From assembly GCA_044464765.1 (NCBI GenBank), contig JBIQKZ010000008.1, positions 102,882 through 166,881 of the forward strand: a stretch of DNA of 64,000 nt, written 5' to 3'. This document shows positions 36,041-44,258 of the stretch, piece by piece. Positions within the stretch are counted from its first letter, which is position 1; each line of letters opens with the position of its first letter. The position numbers and the translations under genes are program-made. The DNA comes from JBIQKZ01 sp044464765 (GTDB taxonomy: Bacteria > Pseudomonadota > Gammaproteobacteria > Burkholderiales > Burkholderiaceae_B). The notes beneath the pieces were generated by a model. It was not told the DNA's origin, made no database searches, and worked only from the letters and a program-made list of their open reading frames with translations.

Positions 36041-38572
36041 TCACGTCGGCGAGGCGGCCGCCGCTTGCGGTGCTGCCTTGGGCTTCATGTCGTCCACCCA
36101 GGGCTGAACCCGGCGCAGGCGCAGCGCGTTGCCCAGTACGAACACACTGGACAGCGCCATGGCGCCAGCAGCAAACACAGGCGATAGCAGTACCCCCCAG
36201 GCAGGATACAGCACACCGGCGGCGACCGGGATCAAGGCCGTGTTGTAGACAAACGCCCAGAAAAGGTTCTGCTGAATATTTCCGAGCGTTGCCTTGGACA
36301 AGGCAATCGCATTGGGCACACCCAGCAAACTGCCCGACATCAACACCACATCAGCTGTTTCGATGGCGATATCCGTTCCCGTGCCGATCGCTAGCCCCAC
36401 CTCGGCTTCCGCCAGCGCCGGCGCGTCGTTAATGCCATCGCCCACGAAAGCTACAACGCCATGCTCGGCGCGCAGCTTGCGTACGGCATCGACTTTGCCG
36501 TCGGGCAACACCTCGGCAATGACTTCATCAATACCCAGGCGGTTCGCAATGGCTTGTGCCGTGCGGGCATTGTCGCCCGTAATCATGGCCACCTTCAAGC
36601 CTAGTTCGTGCAAGGCCTTGATGGCCGGCGGGGTGCTGGACTTGATCGGGTCAGCCACGGCCACGATCGCGGCCAGACGACCGTCGATGGCGGCATACAT
36701 CGGTGTTTTGCCCTCGTGCCCAAGGCGCTCGGCCGTCGCGGCGAACACGGCAGGGTCCAGGCCCAGCTCGCGCATGAAGCGGTCCGCGCCGATTTCAACC
36801 GACCGGCCATCCACCTTGGCGCGCACGCCAAAACCGGTAACCGACTCGAAACTACTGACCGCCGGGACCACAAGCTGCGCCTCTTCAGCCGCAAGCACAA
36901 TGGCGCGGGCAATCGGATGCTCGGACAAGGCTTCAACCGCCGCAACCTGCGCCAGGACGCTGTCGCGCTCAAACCCCTCGGACACCTCCAGATCAGTCAG
37001 CGTGGGGCGGCCCTCGGTCAGCGTGCCGGTTTTATCCACCGCCACGACGCGCGTATCCTTGAGCAACTGCAAGGCTTCGCCCTTGCGAAACAGAATGCCC
37101 ATTTCCGCCCCCCGGCCGGTGCCCACCATGATAGAAGTGGGGGTCGCCAGGCCCATGGCGCAAGGACACGCGATAATCAGCACCGCCACGGCATTGACCA
37201 AGGCAAACGTCAAAGCAGGCGACGGCCCAAAAATGAGCCAAACGACAAACGTCAACAGCGCGGCGGCCATCACCGCCGGCACAAACCACATGGTCACTTT
37301 GTCGACCATGGCCTGGATGGGCAGCTTCGAACCCTGGGCTTGTTCGACCATGCGAATGATCTGCGCCAGCACGGTGTGTCCGCCAACAGCGGTGGCTCGA
37401 AAGGCAAAGGCGCCCGTCTGGTTCACCGTACCCCCCACGACCGAACCGCCTGCCGACTTGCTGACCGGCACAGGCTCGCCGGAAATCATCGATTCGTCGA
37501 CATAGCTTTCGCCTTCGATGACGTCGCCGTCGACCGGCACCCGCTCACCTGGCCTGACCTCGATGATGTCGCCCGGCACGACATCGGCAATGGGGAGGTC
37601 TGTCGTTTGCCCCTGGCGGCGCACACGAGCCGTCTTGGCCTGCAGGCTGACCAGCCGCTGGATCGCCGCGGACGTGCGCCCCTTGGCGCGCGCCTCGAGA
37701 AACCGGCCCAGCAGGATCAGCGCAATGATGACGGCAGCCGCTTCGTAATACACATTGATCGTGCTCGCCGGCAACACGGCCGGGAAGAAGGTGGCCACCA
37801 GGGAATAACCATAGGCGGCCAAGGTGCCCACGGCCACCAATGAATTCATGTCAGGCGCCAGGCGCGCCAGGGCTGGAATGCCAAACTGGTAAAAACGCAA
37901 ACCGGGGCCGAACATGACCAGGGTGGTCAGTACGCATTGCAGGTACCAGCTTTGCTGCGTGCCAATGGTGCGGTCAATTAGTGCATGCGCACCAGGAATC
38001 ATATGCGAGCCCATTTCCAGCACAAACACTGGCAAGGCAAGCACGGCGGCAATCCAGAAATCGCGTTTCAGCCGGCCGCGTTCAGCATCCTTTTTTGCAA
38101 GCGCCTCGTCGTTGTCCGCGACCGACCCAAGCTGTGCGGGCCTGGCGGGATAGCCGGCCGCCTCGACCGCCTTGGCCAACGTAGCCGCGTCGGCGGTGCC
38201 ACGCACCGTTGCGCGTTCCGTCGCCAGATTCACTGCTGCTTCGGCGACGCCCGGAACCGCCTGCAAGGCGCGTTCCACACGCCCCACGCACGACGCGCAC
38301 GTCATGCCATCCACCGCCAACTCAATCGTTGTCGCCGGAACCCGATAACCCGCTTTCTCCACCGCCTGAATCAAGCCCAGGCGGTCGAGCTCGCCATTGG
38401 GGCGCACCTCGGCCCGCTCGGTGGCCAGATTGACCGACACCTCGCCCACGCCGTCCACTTTCTTGAGCGCGGCTTCCACCCGGCCCACGCAAGACGCGCA
38501 ATGCATGCCTTCAATCGGCAAGCTGATAGCCACGTCGGCCACTGCAGGGTTACGGGGCACTGAATCGTTCAT
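36041..38572 (-). CDS. copA: Copper-exporting P1B-type ATPase
   Basis: An 843-residue ATPase. Two N-terminal heavy-metal-associated domains carry GMHCASC (Cys 25 and 28) and GMTCASC. Eight membrane helices follow, with the transport motif CPC (CPCAMGLATP), the phosphorylation site DKTGTLTEG, the actuator SGEP and the hinge GDGINDAPAL. CPC together with GMxCxxC is typical of Cu(I)-exporting CopA. Its start codon overlaps the stop of the upstream lysR gene (ATGA at 38569-38572), and a NADAR-like gene follows. This is an unusual regulatory context, since copA is normally under CueR/MerR. Confidence 0.95.
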   Translation of the reverse strand: MNDSVPRNPAVADVAISLPIEGMHCASCVGRVEAALKKVDGVGEVSVNLATERAEVRPNGELDRLGLIQAVEKAGYRVPATTIELAVDGMTCASCVGRVERALQAVPGVAEAAVNLATERATVRGTADAATLAKAVEAAGYPARPAQLGSVADNDEALAKKDAERGRLKRDFWIAAVLALPVFVLEMGSHMIPGAHALIDRTIGTQQSWYLQCVLTTLVMFGPGLRFYQFGIPALARLAPDMNSLVAVGTLAAYGYSLVATFFPAVLPASTINVYYEAAAVIIALILLGRFLEARAKGRTSAAIQRLVSLQAKTARVRRQGQTTDLPIADVVPGDIIEVRPGERVPVDGDVIEGESYVDESMISGEPVPVSKSAGGSVVGGTVNQTGAFAFRATAVGGHTVLAQIIRMVEQAQGSKLPIQAMVDKVTMWFVPAVMAAALLTFVVWLIFGPSPALTFALVNAVAVLIIACPCAMGLATPTSIMVGTGRGAEMGILFRKGEALQLLKDTRVVAVDKTGTLTEGRPTLTDLEVSEGFERDSVLAQVAAVEALSEHPIARAIVLAAEEAQLVVPAVSSFESVTGFGVRAKVDGRSVEIGADRFMRELGLDPAVFAATAERLGHEGKTPMYAAIDGRLAAIVAVADPIKSSTPPAIKALHELGLKVAMITGDNARTAQAIANRLGIDEVIAEVLPDGKVDAVRKLRAEHGVVAFVGDGINDAPALAEAEVGLAIGTGTDIAIETADVVLMSGSLLGVPNAIALSKATLGNIQQNLFWAFVYNTALIPVAAGVLYPAWGVLLSPVFAAGAMALSSVFVLGNALRLRRVQPWVDDMKPKAAPQAAAASPT

Positions 38573-39492
38573 GATGAAACTCCTGGATTGATGCGCTGAC
38601 CTTCAATCGCATCAGAAATGGGTTGTGCTTCAAAACTGCTTTTAAGCCACTGCTCGACCCGATTGAAACGCGTTTTCTTGGACCACAGCAGATCAACGCC
38701 CACATGCCAATCGGTATGCGGGTAGGCCGCCAGCGATAGCTCCACCAAAGCCCCCCGGCTCAGCGAATTCTGGACCAATTGGCGCGGCACGGTGGCCCAG
38801 CCCATGCCCGCCCTGACCATTTCAAGCAGCGCCATATAGTTTTCCGCACGCCAGGTTTGCGCGGCGCGCAAGTATTCCGCCGTGGGCAACTTGTTGACGT
38901 GTGCGCTGAACGTCAGCCTGCGATGCCGCTCAAGTTCGGCAAAACTGATGGCCGACTGGCTTGCCAACGGGTGCCCGGCTTCCACCACATGGGTCATGAC
39001 CAGGCTGCCCAGCCGTACGAACGCCAGACCCGCCGGATAATTGATCTGGGAAAAGGCAATCCCCAGCACAACGTCGCCGCGCAAGACCAGTTCGCTGACG
39101 TCGCCATAGACTGGATGGCGTATGGTCAGATCGACGTAGGGGTATTGCCGCTCGAAGCCTTTCAAAACCGGCATGACCATGTTGTACGGAACTTCGATGG
39201 CCAGATTCAGCTCGGTGGGATTGCCTTCGGCCAAGCCATCAGCTTGCGCTTCAAACGCCTGGCAGCGCTCGAGCAAAGCAGCGGCCTGCTCGTACAAAGC
39301 CCGTCCTGCGGCGGTGGGTATGGGGTTTCGGCCCGTACGGATGAACAACTCAACCGCCAGGTCGATTTCCAGCCCCGCAATGGCGCTGCTGACCGTGGAC
39401 TGCGCCTTATTCAGTTGGCGAGCCGCCGCCGAGAACGAGCCGGTCTCCACCACCACTGTAAACATTCGCAGTTGCTCGAAGGAGAAACGCAT
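38569..39492 (-). CDS. LysR family regulator upstream of copA
   Basis: About 307 residues. The ATG at 39492 is chosen because it begins the LysR helix-turn-helix (MRFSFEQLRMFTVVVETGSF); the frame extends 33 codons upstream without family character. The DNA-binding region (AAARQLNKAQSTVSSAIAGLEIDL) and the effector domain are complete. It is divergent from the BMP-family binding-protein gene at 39659, which is its likely target. It also overlaps copA by four bases, so copA is translated from the same message at least in part. Confidence 0.9.
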   Translation of the reverse strand: MRFSFEQLRMFTVVVETGSFSAAARQLNKAQSTVSSAIAGLEIDLAVELFIRTGRNPIPTAAGRALYEQAAALLERCQAFEAQADGLAEGNPTELNLAIEVPYNMVMPVLKGFERQYPYVDLTIRHPVYGDVSELVLRGDVVLGIAFSQINYPAGLAFVRLGSLVMTHVVEAGHPLASQSAISFAELERHRRLTFSAHVNKLPTAEYLRAAQTWRAENYMALLEMVRAGMGWATVPRQLVQNSLSRGALVELSLAAYPHTDWHVGVDLLWSKKTRFNRVEQWLKSSFEAQPISDAIEGQRINPGVSS

Positions 39493-39658
39493 CGCTGCAG
39501 CACCTGTGATATCGAAAAAACCGATGGAATCCCATTTTACTCTATCGAGGGATGAACTCAGAATACTTCCATGCCCTACAGAAGAATTCAATCGGGCAGT
39601 CCTAGGGCCTGTTAAACACTAGTTGTGCTCTTAACCCATCCTGACCAAAGGAAATCGA

Positions 39659-40783
39659 ATGCATACGTCCTCACAGTACGATAAGAAGCACTATCGAACC
39701 CATTCTCTTCTGCGCCGCTCCCTCAAGGCGCTCTGTTTTGGCATGGTCGCCGGTTCGTTGGGCATGACTGCGCCTGCGCTGGCCGACGACCCCGTCAAAG
39801 TTGGCTTTGTCTACGTCAGCCCGATCGGCGGCGCCGGTTGGACCTACGAGCACGACCAGGGCCGCAAGCAAATGGAAGAAGCCTTGGCGGGCAAGGTCGA
39901 GACCAAGTACGTTGAAAACGTTCCCGAAGGCAACGATGCCGAGCGGGTGATTCGCGACCTGGCCAATAGCGGCCACAAAATCATCTTCACCACAGCTTTC
40001 GGCTACATGAACCCCACCATCCGGGTGGCAAAACAGTTTCCCGATGTCGTGTTCTTGCATAATTCGGGCTACAAACAGGCCAAGAACGTCGGCACCTACA
40101 ACATCCGTTTCTACGAAGGCCGCTATCTCGACGGCGTCATCGCCGGCAAGATGTCCAAGTCGGGTATTGCGGGCATTGTGGCCAGCTTCCCCATTCCCGA
40201 AGTGCTGCAAAGCATCAATGCCTTCACGCAGGGAATGCGGTCCGTCGATCCAGATGCGGAAGTTCGCGTCATCTGGACGAGCTCCTGGTATGACCCGGGC
40301 AAAGAGCGCGATGCCGCCATCGCCCTGGTTTCAGAAGGCGCCGACATGCTGACGCATCACACCAACTCCACCGCCGTCATCCAGGCCGCGGAAGAACAAG
40401 GCGTGCATGCCTTCGGCCACCATTCCGACATGTCTGAGTACGGGCCCAAGGCCCAGTTGACGGCCATGATCAGCTCGTGGGGCGACTACTACACGGACAC
40501 CGTCCAAGACGTGCTGAACGGCACGTGGAAACCCACGGACCTGTACGGCGGCTTCAAAGAAGACATGATCAAAGTCGCGCCGCTGAACGCGTCGGTGCCG
40601 GACGATGTGCGCGCCCTGGTCGAGAAACTGGAAGGCGAGCTTAAGAACGGAAGCCTGCATCCATTTGCCGGCCCGGTCGTCGACCAAAGCGGCAAAGAAC
40701 GAGTGGCCGCAGGCGAAGTCATGAGCGACGAAGACCTGAACAAGATGGACTACTACGTCAGCGGCGTATCCAGCAAGCTCTAA
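39659..40783 (+). CDS. BMP-family ABC transporter substrate-binding protein
   Basis: A 374-residue periplasmic or lipid-free binding protein of the basic-membrane-protein (PnrA-like) family. The N-terminal signal region ends at ALADD, followed by VKVGFVYVSPIGGAGWTYEHDQG, the family opening, and later HHTNSTAVIQAAEEQGVHAFG. Known relatives bind purine nucleosides or related heterocycles. No ATPase or permease gene is adjacent. The next gene, 82 bases on, is a deaminase-type amidohydrolase, which fits uptake and deamination of a nitrogen heterocycle. That link is inferred. Confidence 0.87.
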   Translation: MHTSSQYDKKHYRTHSLLRRSLKALCFGMVAGSLGMTAPALADDPVKVGFVYVSPIGGAGWTYEHDQGRKQMEEALAGKVETKYVENVPEGNDAERVIRDLANSGHKIIFTTAFGYMNPTIRVAKQFPDVVFLHNSGYKQAKNVGTYNIRFYEGRYLDGVIAGKMSKSGIAGIVASFPIPEVLQSINAFTQGMRSVDPDAEVRVIWTSSWYDPGKERDAAIALVSEGADMLTHHTNSTAVIQAAEEQGVHAFGHHSDMSEYGPKAQLTAMISSWGDYYTDTVQDVLNGTWKPTDLYGGFKEDMIKVAPLNASVPDDVRALVEKLEGELKNGSLHPFAGPVVDQSGKERVAAGEVMSDEDLNKMDYYVSGVSSKL

Positions 40784-40813
40784 CCCGTTGCCTGGCCTCA
40801 ACGCCCTTTGGCT

Positions 40814-40829
40814 CCGCCGTCAGCGGCGG
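40814..40829 (+). other. GC-rich hairpin between BMP protein and amidohydrolase genes
   Basis: The stem CCGCCG/CGGCGG has a four-base loop, with outer GGCT/AGCC pairing possible across a bulge, 31 bases after the binding-protein stop. It lacks a T-tract, so it may be an mRNA-stabilising or attenuating hairpin rather than a terminator. Confidence 0.3.
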
Positions 40830-40865
40830 CGCGAGCCCGAACCTTATTATTGAGAATAGCAAGTT

Positions 40866-42239
40866 ATGACAGCACAACTCTTGTCCGCCGACTACGTCCT
40901 GCCCATGACGCCCGGCAACCCAGTCATTGACGACGGCGCGGTAGTGATCGCCAATGGCCGGATCAAAGACGTGGGAAGCGCGGCAGCATTGCGCGAACAA
41001 TACCCAGAAGCCGCCGCCCGCCACCTGGCGGATCGCCTGCTGATGCCCGGTCTGATCAACACCCATTGCCACTCGGGGCTGTTGCGCGGCACCGCCGAAG
41101 GCCTGCCCGTTTGGGATTGGCTGCAGCAATTCATCGACCCCATGCACCGTGTGCTGAACCCGCAGGAAGCGGAAGCGGCTTCCTGGCTTTGCTACGCCGA
41201 AGCCCTGCTGTCGGGCACCACCACCATCGTCGACATGTGGAGGCATATGGCCGGCAGCGCACGCGCCGCGCAGGGCCTGGGCATACGGGCGCTGCTGGTG
41301 CCCTATGTCGGCGAGCATCCCAACCACAATTACTTCGAGACACTGGACACTAACGAAGCCCTGCTTAAAGAATGGCATGGCAAGGCCGACGGCCGCATCA
41401 ACGTCTGGGTCGGCATGGAGCACATGTTCTACGTCGTGCCCGAGGCATGGAAGCGCGCGGTCGCCATGAGCCAGCACTACCAGACCGGGCTGCACACTCA
41501 CAGCAATGAAAGCCACTTCGACGTCGAGGAGACCGAAAGACGCTATCAGATGCGGCCTGTGGAAGCCCTGGAGAAGTTCGGCCTGCTCGATGCCCACCGC
41601 GTCTTGCTGGCGCACTGTGTCTGGCTCTCCGAATCGGAAATTGCCATTTTGGCCAACCGCAAGGTGGGCGTGGCCCACAACCCCATCAGCAATATGAAGC
41701 TGGCCAGCGGCGCCGCGCCGGTCGAGGCCTTGCTGGCCGCCGGCGTCGCGGTGGGCCTGGGAACCGATGGCGAGAAAGAGAACAACAATCTCGATATGTT
41801 CGAGGAAATGAAAACAGCCTCGCTGCTGGCCAAGTTCTCCAAGCTGGACGCCGCCGCCCTGGATGCGTGGTCCATCTGCCATATGGCGACCTCCACGGGC
41901 GCACGCGCCCTTGGCCTGGAGCAAACCATCGGTACGCTGGAAGCCGGCAAAGCAGCCGACCTGATCGCCGTACGCACCGACACGCCGCGCCTGACCCCAC
42001 TTATTTCCAGCGGCAAACTGCAGAACCTTCACCACAACCTGGTGCATGCCGTGCAAGGGGGCGATGTCGACCTGACCATGGTGGATGGGCGGATCCTGGT
42101 GGATGGGGGACAATTGCAAAGCGCCGATCTACGCGAACTGATCGACCGCGCCAACGCCTTGGTGCCCGACCTTTTCGCCCGCCGCGACGACTGGCTGCAA
42201 CACCATCAGGTGGCCAACGCGCTGCAGTCCGAAAACTAG
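40866..42239 (+). CDS. Amidohydrolase, TrzA/AtzA/cytosine-deaminase-like class
   Basis: A 457-residue metal-dependent hydrolase with the mononuclear deaminase-type ligand set: NTHCHSG (HxH) near residue 65, GLHTHSNES, LAHCVWL and the late Asp in GLGTDGEKENNN. An N-terminal beta-sandwich strand is also present. Family members deaminate adenosine derivatives, guanine or cytosine, or dechlorinate triazines. The neighbouring BMP-type binding protein suggests a purine-like or other heterocyclic substrate. No specific activity can be assigned. Confidence 0.88.
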   Translation: MTAQLLSADYVLPMTPGNPVIDDGAVVIANGRIKDVGSAAALREQYPEAAARHLADRLLMPGLINTHCHSGLLRGTAEGLPVWDWLQQFIDPMHRVLNPQEAEAASWLCYAEALLSGTTTIVDMWRHMAGSARAAQGLGIRALLVPYVGEHPNHNYFETLDTNEALLKEWHGKADGRINVWVGMEHMFYVVPEAWKRAVAMSQHYQTGLHTHSNESHFDVEETERRYQMRPVEALEKFGLLDAHRVLLAHCVWLSESEIAILANRKVGVAHNPISNMKLASGAAPVEALLAAGVAVGLGTDGEKENNNLDMFEEMKTASLLAKFSKLDAAALDAWSICHMATSTGARALGLEQTIGTLEAGKAADLIAVRTDTPRLTPLISSGKLQNLHHNLVHAVQGGDVDLTMVDGRILVDGGQLQSADLRELIDRANALVPDLFARRDDWLQHHQVANALQSEN

Positions 42240-42249
42240 AGGAATCGGC

Positions 42250-42270
42250 CGGCCAGGCGGCGCCTGGCCG
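42250..42270. repeat. Perfect inverted repeat after the amidohydrolase gene
   Basis: CGGCCAGGC and GCCTGGCCG flank a three-base loop eleven bases after the stop codon. No T-run follows on the + strand, so it may be a rho-dependent or processing hairpin rather than an intrinsic terminator. Confidence 0.4.
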
Positions 42271-42363
42271 CGCTCAATGCTACACTCAGCTCGTTCCGGA
42301 TGAACGACAGCGCGGGCTGAAAACGTATAGGCCCGCTGCTTCAAACCAATAAAAGGGGGCCCC

Positions 42364-42585
42364 GTGCATTACATTATCCAGATCCTCGCCGTCATACTTA
42401 TCGGCATCTCCATCGGCGCGCTGCTCAGCCGACGCAATAGCGCGCTATCCATCGGTTCCATTGTCGCCATCGTACTGGGGATAACGACCATTGTTACCGG
42501 CCTGTGGGAAGTCCTGGCCGTGGGTCTCGTGGTTTACCTGGTCGTGCAACTCATGCAGCGCGACCCGGTTGCATCAAAGGCGTAA
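42364..42585 (+). CDS. Small inner-membrane protein of unknown function
   Basis: A 73-residue protein beginning with GTG behind AAAAGGGGG. It has two to three hydrophobic stretches (IIQILAVILIGISIGALL; SIVAIVLGITTIVTGLWEVLAVGLVVYL when read in two parts) and a short charged tail. I do not recognise a family. The strong ribosome site and membrane character support a real gene. It follows the amidohydrolase by 124 bases and converges with the EamA transporter gene. Confidence 0.6.
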   Translation: MHYIIQILAVILIGISIGALLSRRNSALSIGSIVAIVLGITTIVTGLWEVLAVGLVVYLVVQLMQRDPVASKA

Positions 42586-42660
42586 TCCGGCATGCACGCT
42601 TTCCCCGCCTGCGGGGGGGTATTGATTCCAGCAGGTGTAAAAGCCGGCGGCATGGCGTAA

Positions 42661-43590
42661 TCAAGCCGCCGCCGCTCTTGCCTTTACCTGGCCAAGCGTC
42701 ACCAAGGCGACACCAATGCCGATCAGGAGCACGCTAGGCATCAGGCCTTCTGGTGGCGCTTCATTTTGCAGGAAGATCGCCACCGGCACGCCAACCACTG
42801 CGCCCACTGATCCGAACAGGCTTAAAAAAACGGGGCCGCCGATCTTTTGTTGCAGAAACAGCAACTGAAACTGTCCGGCGAAAATCACGGCCTGCACAAT
42901 TATCAAAATAATCGGCAAGCCTCGATCCCAGGGGACGGTCAGCGAATAGCCGGGAAGCACTGCGACCGACAACAACATCAGCGCAGCAACGATCACCATC
43001 CCCGGTGCAAGCGCATCAGCGGAAACGCCTGCCGGCCAATACAATGTGCGGTAGATATTGCCAATGGCCAGTAGAATCGGGCCCACCAGAACCAGGAGTA
43101 TCCAGAACATATTGGTATCGGGCATCACCAGTTGACTAATAGCCAGAAACGCTGCGCCTGCAAGGGCGGCCATGACCCCCACCGCCCTGACCATCTGGAA
43201 GCGTTCCATTCCAAGGGCCAACGCGCCGATATACGTCAACAGCGGCGGCAACGTGATCATCAGCGCCACATAGCTTGCACCCACATGAGGGATGGCCGAG
43301 AAAAAGATAAAGTTGGCGGCGGCCACGCCGACAAAAGCGGATACGGCGTAGTACCGCAGTGCCGGCTTGTTGATGGGCGGCAGACAGCCGCGCAGCCGGG
43401 CCAGCATCAGCAGAATCGCCGCCGCGCCGCTTGTGGACCAGGCCAGGAAAGCGAGCGGGGTCAATCCAATATCGACCGCCAGCTTCCCCACGTTGGTCGA
43501 TAGACCCAGCAGTGTTCCCCCGGCCAGAAGCAGGAGCAGTGGCAGCCACCACGTATGCGGGCGATGCTGCGTATTTTGTTGCGCCGTCAT
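42661..43590 (-). CDS. EamA/DMT family transporter
   Basis: About 309 residues with ten predicted membrane helices in two five-helix EamA repeats. The start is taken as the ATG at 43590, with AAGGTGG upstream, rather than the TTG at 43596. DMT proteins of this type export amino acids, nucleosides or drugs. It is divergent from a marR gene, and the shared 89-base gap holds two matching operators, so the exporter is almost certainly repressed by that MarR protein. Confidence 0.88.
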   Translation of the reverse strand: MTAQQNTQHRPHTWWLPLLLLLAGGTLLGLSTNVGKLAVDIGLTPLAFLAWSTSGAAAILLMLARLRGCLPPINKPALRYYAVSAFVGVAAANFIFFSAIPHVGASYVALMITLPPLLTYIGALALGMERFQMVRAVGVMAALAGAAFLAISQLVMPDTNMFWILLVLVGPILLAIGNIYRTLYWPAGVSADALAPGMVIVAALMLLSVAVLPGYSLTVPWDRGLPIILIIVQAVIFAGQFQLLFLQQKIGGPVFLSLFGSVGAVVGVPVAIFLQNEAPPEGLMPSVLLIGIGVALVTLGQVKARAAAA

Positions 43591-43613
43591 GCACAACCAC
43601 CTTACCCGGAAAT

Positions 43614-43633
43614 TTAACTTGACCTCAAGTTAA
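43614..43633. promoter_or_regulatory. MarR operator 1, perfect palindrome
   Basis: TTAACTTGACCTCAAGTTAA is a perfect nine-base inverted repeat around CC. It contains the TTGACC -35 of the rightward (marR) promoter and, read on the other strand, the TAACTT -10 of the leftward (eamA) promoter. Confidence 0.7.
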
Positions 43634-43652
43634 CCGTGCAATAACTTGAGGT
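43619..43652. promoter_or_regulatory. Overlapping divergent promoters for eamA and marR
   Basis: The + strand reads TTGACC, 17 bases, TAACTT (43619-43647). The - strand reads exactly the same two hexamers with the same 17-base spacing (43652 down to 43624). The two promoters are nearly mirror images and both are covered by the two operators, so repression of one should repress the other. Confidence 0.6.
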
Positions 43653-43659
43653 CAAGATA
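43642..43659. promoter_or_regulatory. MarR operator 2, near-perfect palindrome
   Basis: TAACTTGA-GG-TCAAGATA has one mismatch relative to a perfect repeat and shares the half-site TAACTTGA with operator 1. The two centres are 27 bases apart. Confidence 0.65.
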
Positions 43660-43679
43660 TTTAGAGGCATAATCTCCTT

Positions 43680-44183
43680 ATGGATCATGTAGACCTCATT
43701 CTTGAGCAGTGGCATCAAGAGCGTCCAGATCTCGACGTCTCCTCGATGGGGACGCTGGGGCGCATCAAATTGCTTTGGCATCATTTGTCGCGCGACATGG
43801 ATAAAACATTCGCCGCGCACGGCTTAAATGCGGCAAGCTTCGATATGCTGGCGACCTTGCGCCGCTCTGGCCCGCCTTACGCCTTGTCGCCAAGCAACCT
43901 GATGGCATCCACCCTGGTCACCTCGGGAACCATGACCAATCGCATTGACCAGCTTGAGAAAGCCGGTTTGGTCGAGAGGGTTCCCAACCCACAAGATGGC
44001 CGCAGCCTTCTGGTCTCGCTCTCGGCCAAAGGACATGCCCTCATTGAAGAAGCAGTTTCCGCTCATGTACAGACGCAACAACGATTGGTCGCATCCTTGA
44101 CGGACAAGCAACGCGCGCAGTTGGACGACTTGCTGCGCAGCTTTCTAAAAGGCGTCAAACGCCAAGAAGTGGATGGCCGCTAG
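43680..44183 (+). CDS. MarR family transcriptional regulator
   Basis: A 167-residue winged-helix regulator. The recognition region is SPSNLMASTLVTSGTMTNRI, followed by the wing NPQDGRSLLVSLSAKG with the conserved D-G-R of the MarR family. It is divergent from an EamA exporter gene and presumably represses both genes through the two palindromes in the gap. The stop codon lies in the loop of a long hairpin. Confidence 0.92.
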   Translation: MDHVDLILEQWHQERPDLDVSSMGTLGRIKLLWHHLSRDMDKTFAAHGLNAASFDMLATLRRSGPPYALSPSNLMASTLVTSGTMTNRIDQLEKAGLVERVPNPQDGRSLLVSLSAKGHALIEEAVSAHVQTQQRLVASLTDKQRAQLDDLLRSFLKGVKRQEVDGR

Positions 44184-44200
44184 CAGCCGCCATCCACTTC
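44166..44200 (+). terminator. Long hairpin overlapping the marR stop codon
   Basis: A perfect twelve-pair stem GAAGTGGATGGC/GCCATCCACTTC encloses an eleven-base loop that holds the TAG stop. It lacks a clear T-run, so termination here is likely but not certain. It also separates marR from the convergent Rieske gene. Confidence 0.45.
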
Positions 44201-44258
44201 AGCCACAACGCGCTCTGTGCCCTCGTTCTCGTATCAGATGACCTCTTCCCTATCCCTA

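Noticed and set aside
36041..38572. CopA considered as a silver or cadmium exporter
   Set aside because: The CPC membrane motif with two GMxCASC domains is the Cu(I)-type pattern; Cd/Zn exporters differ in the flanking membrane residues.
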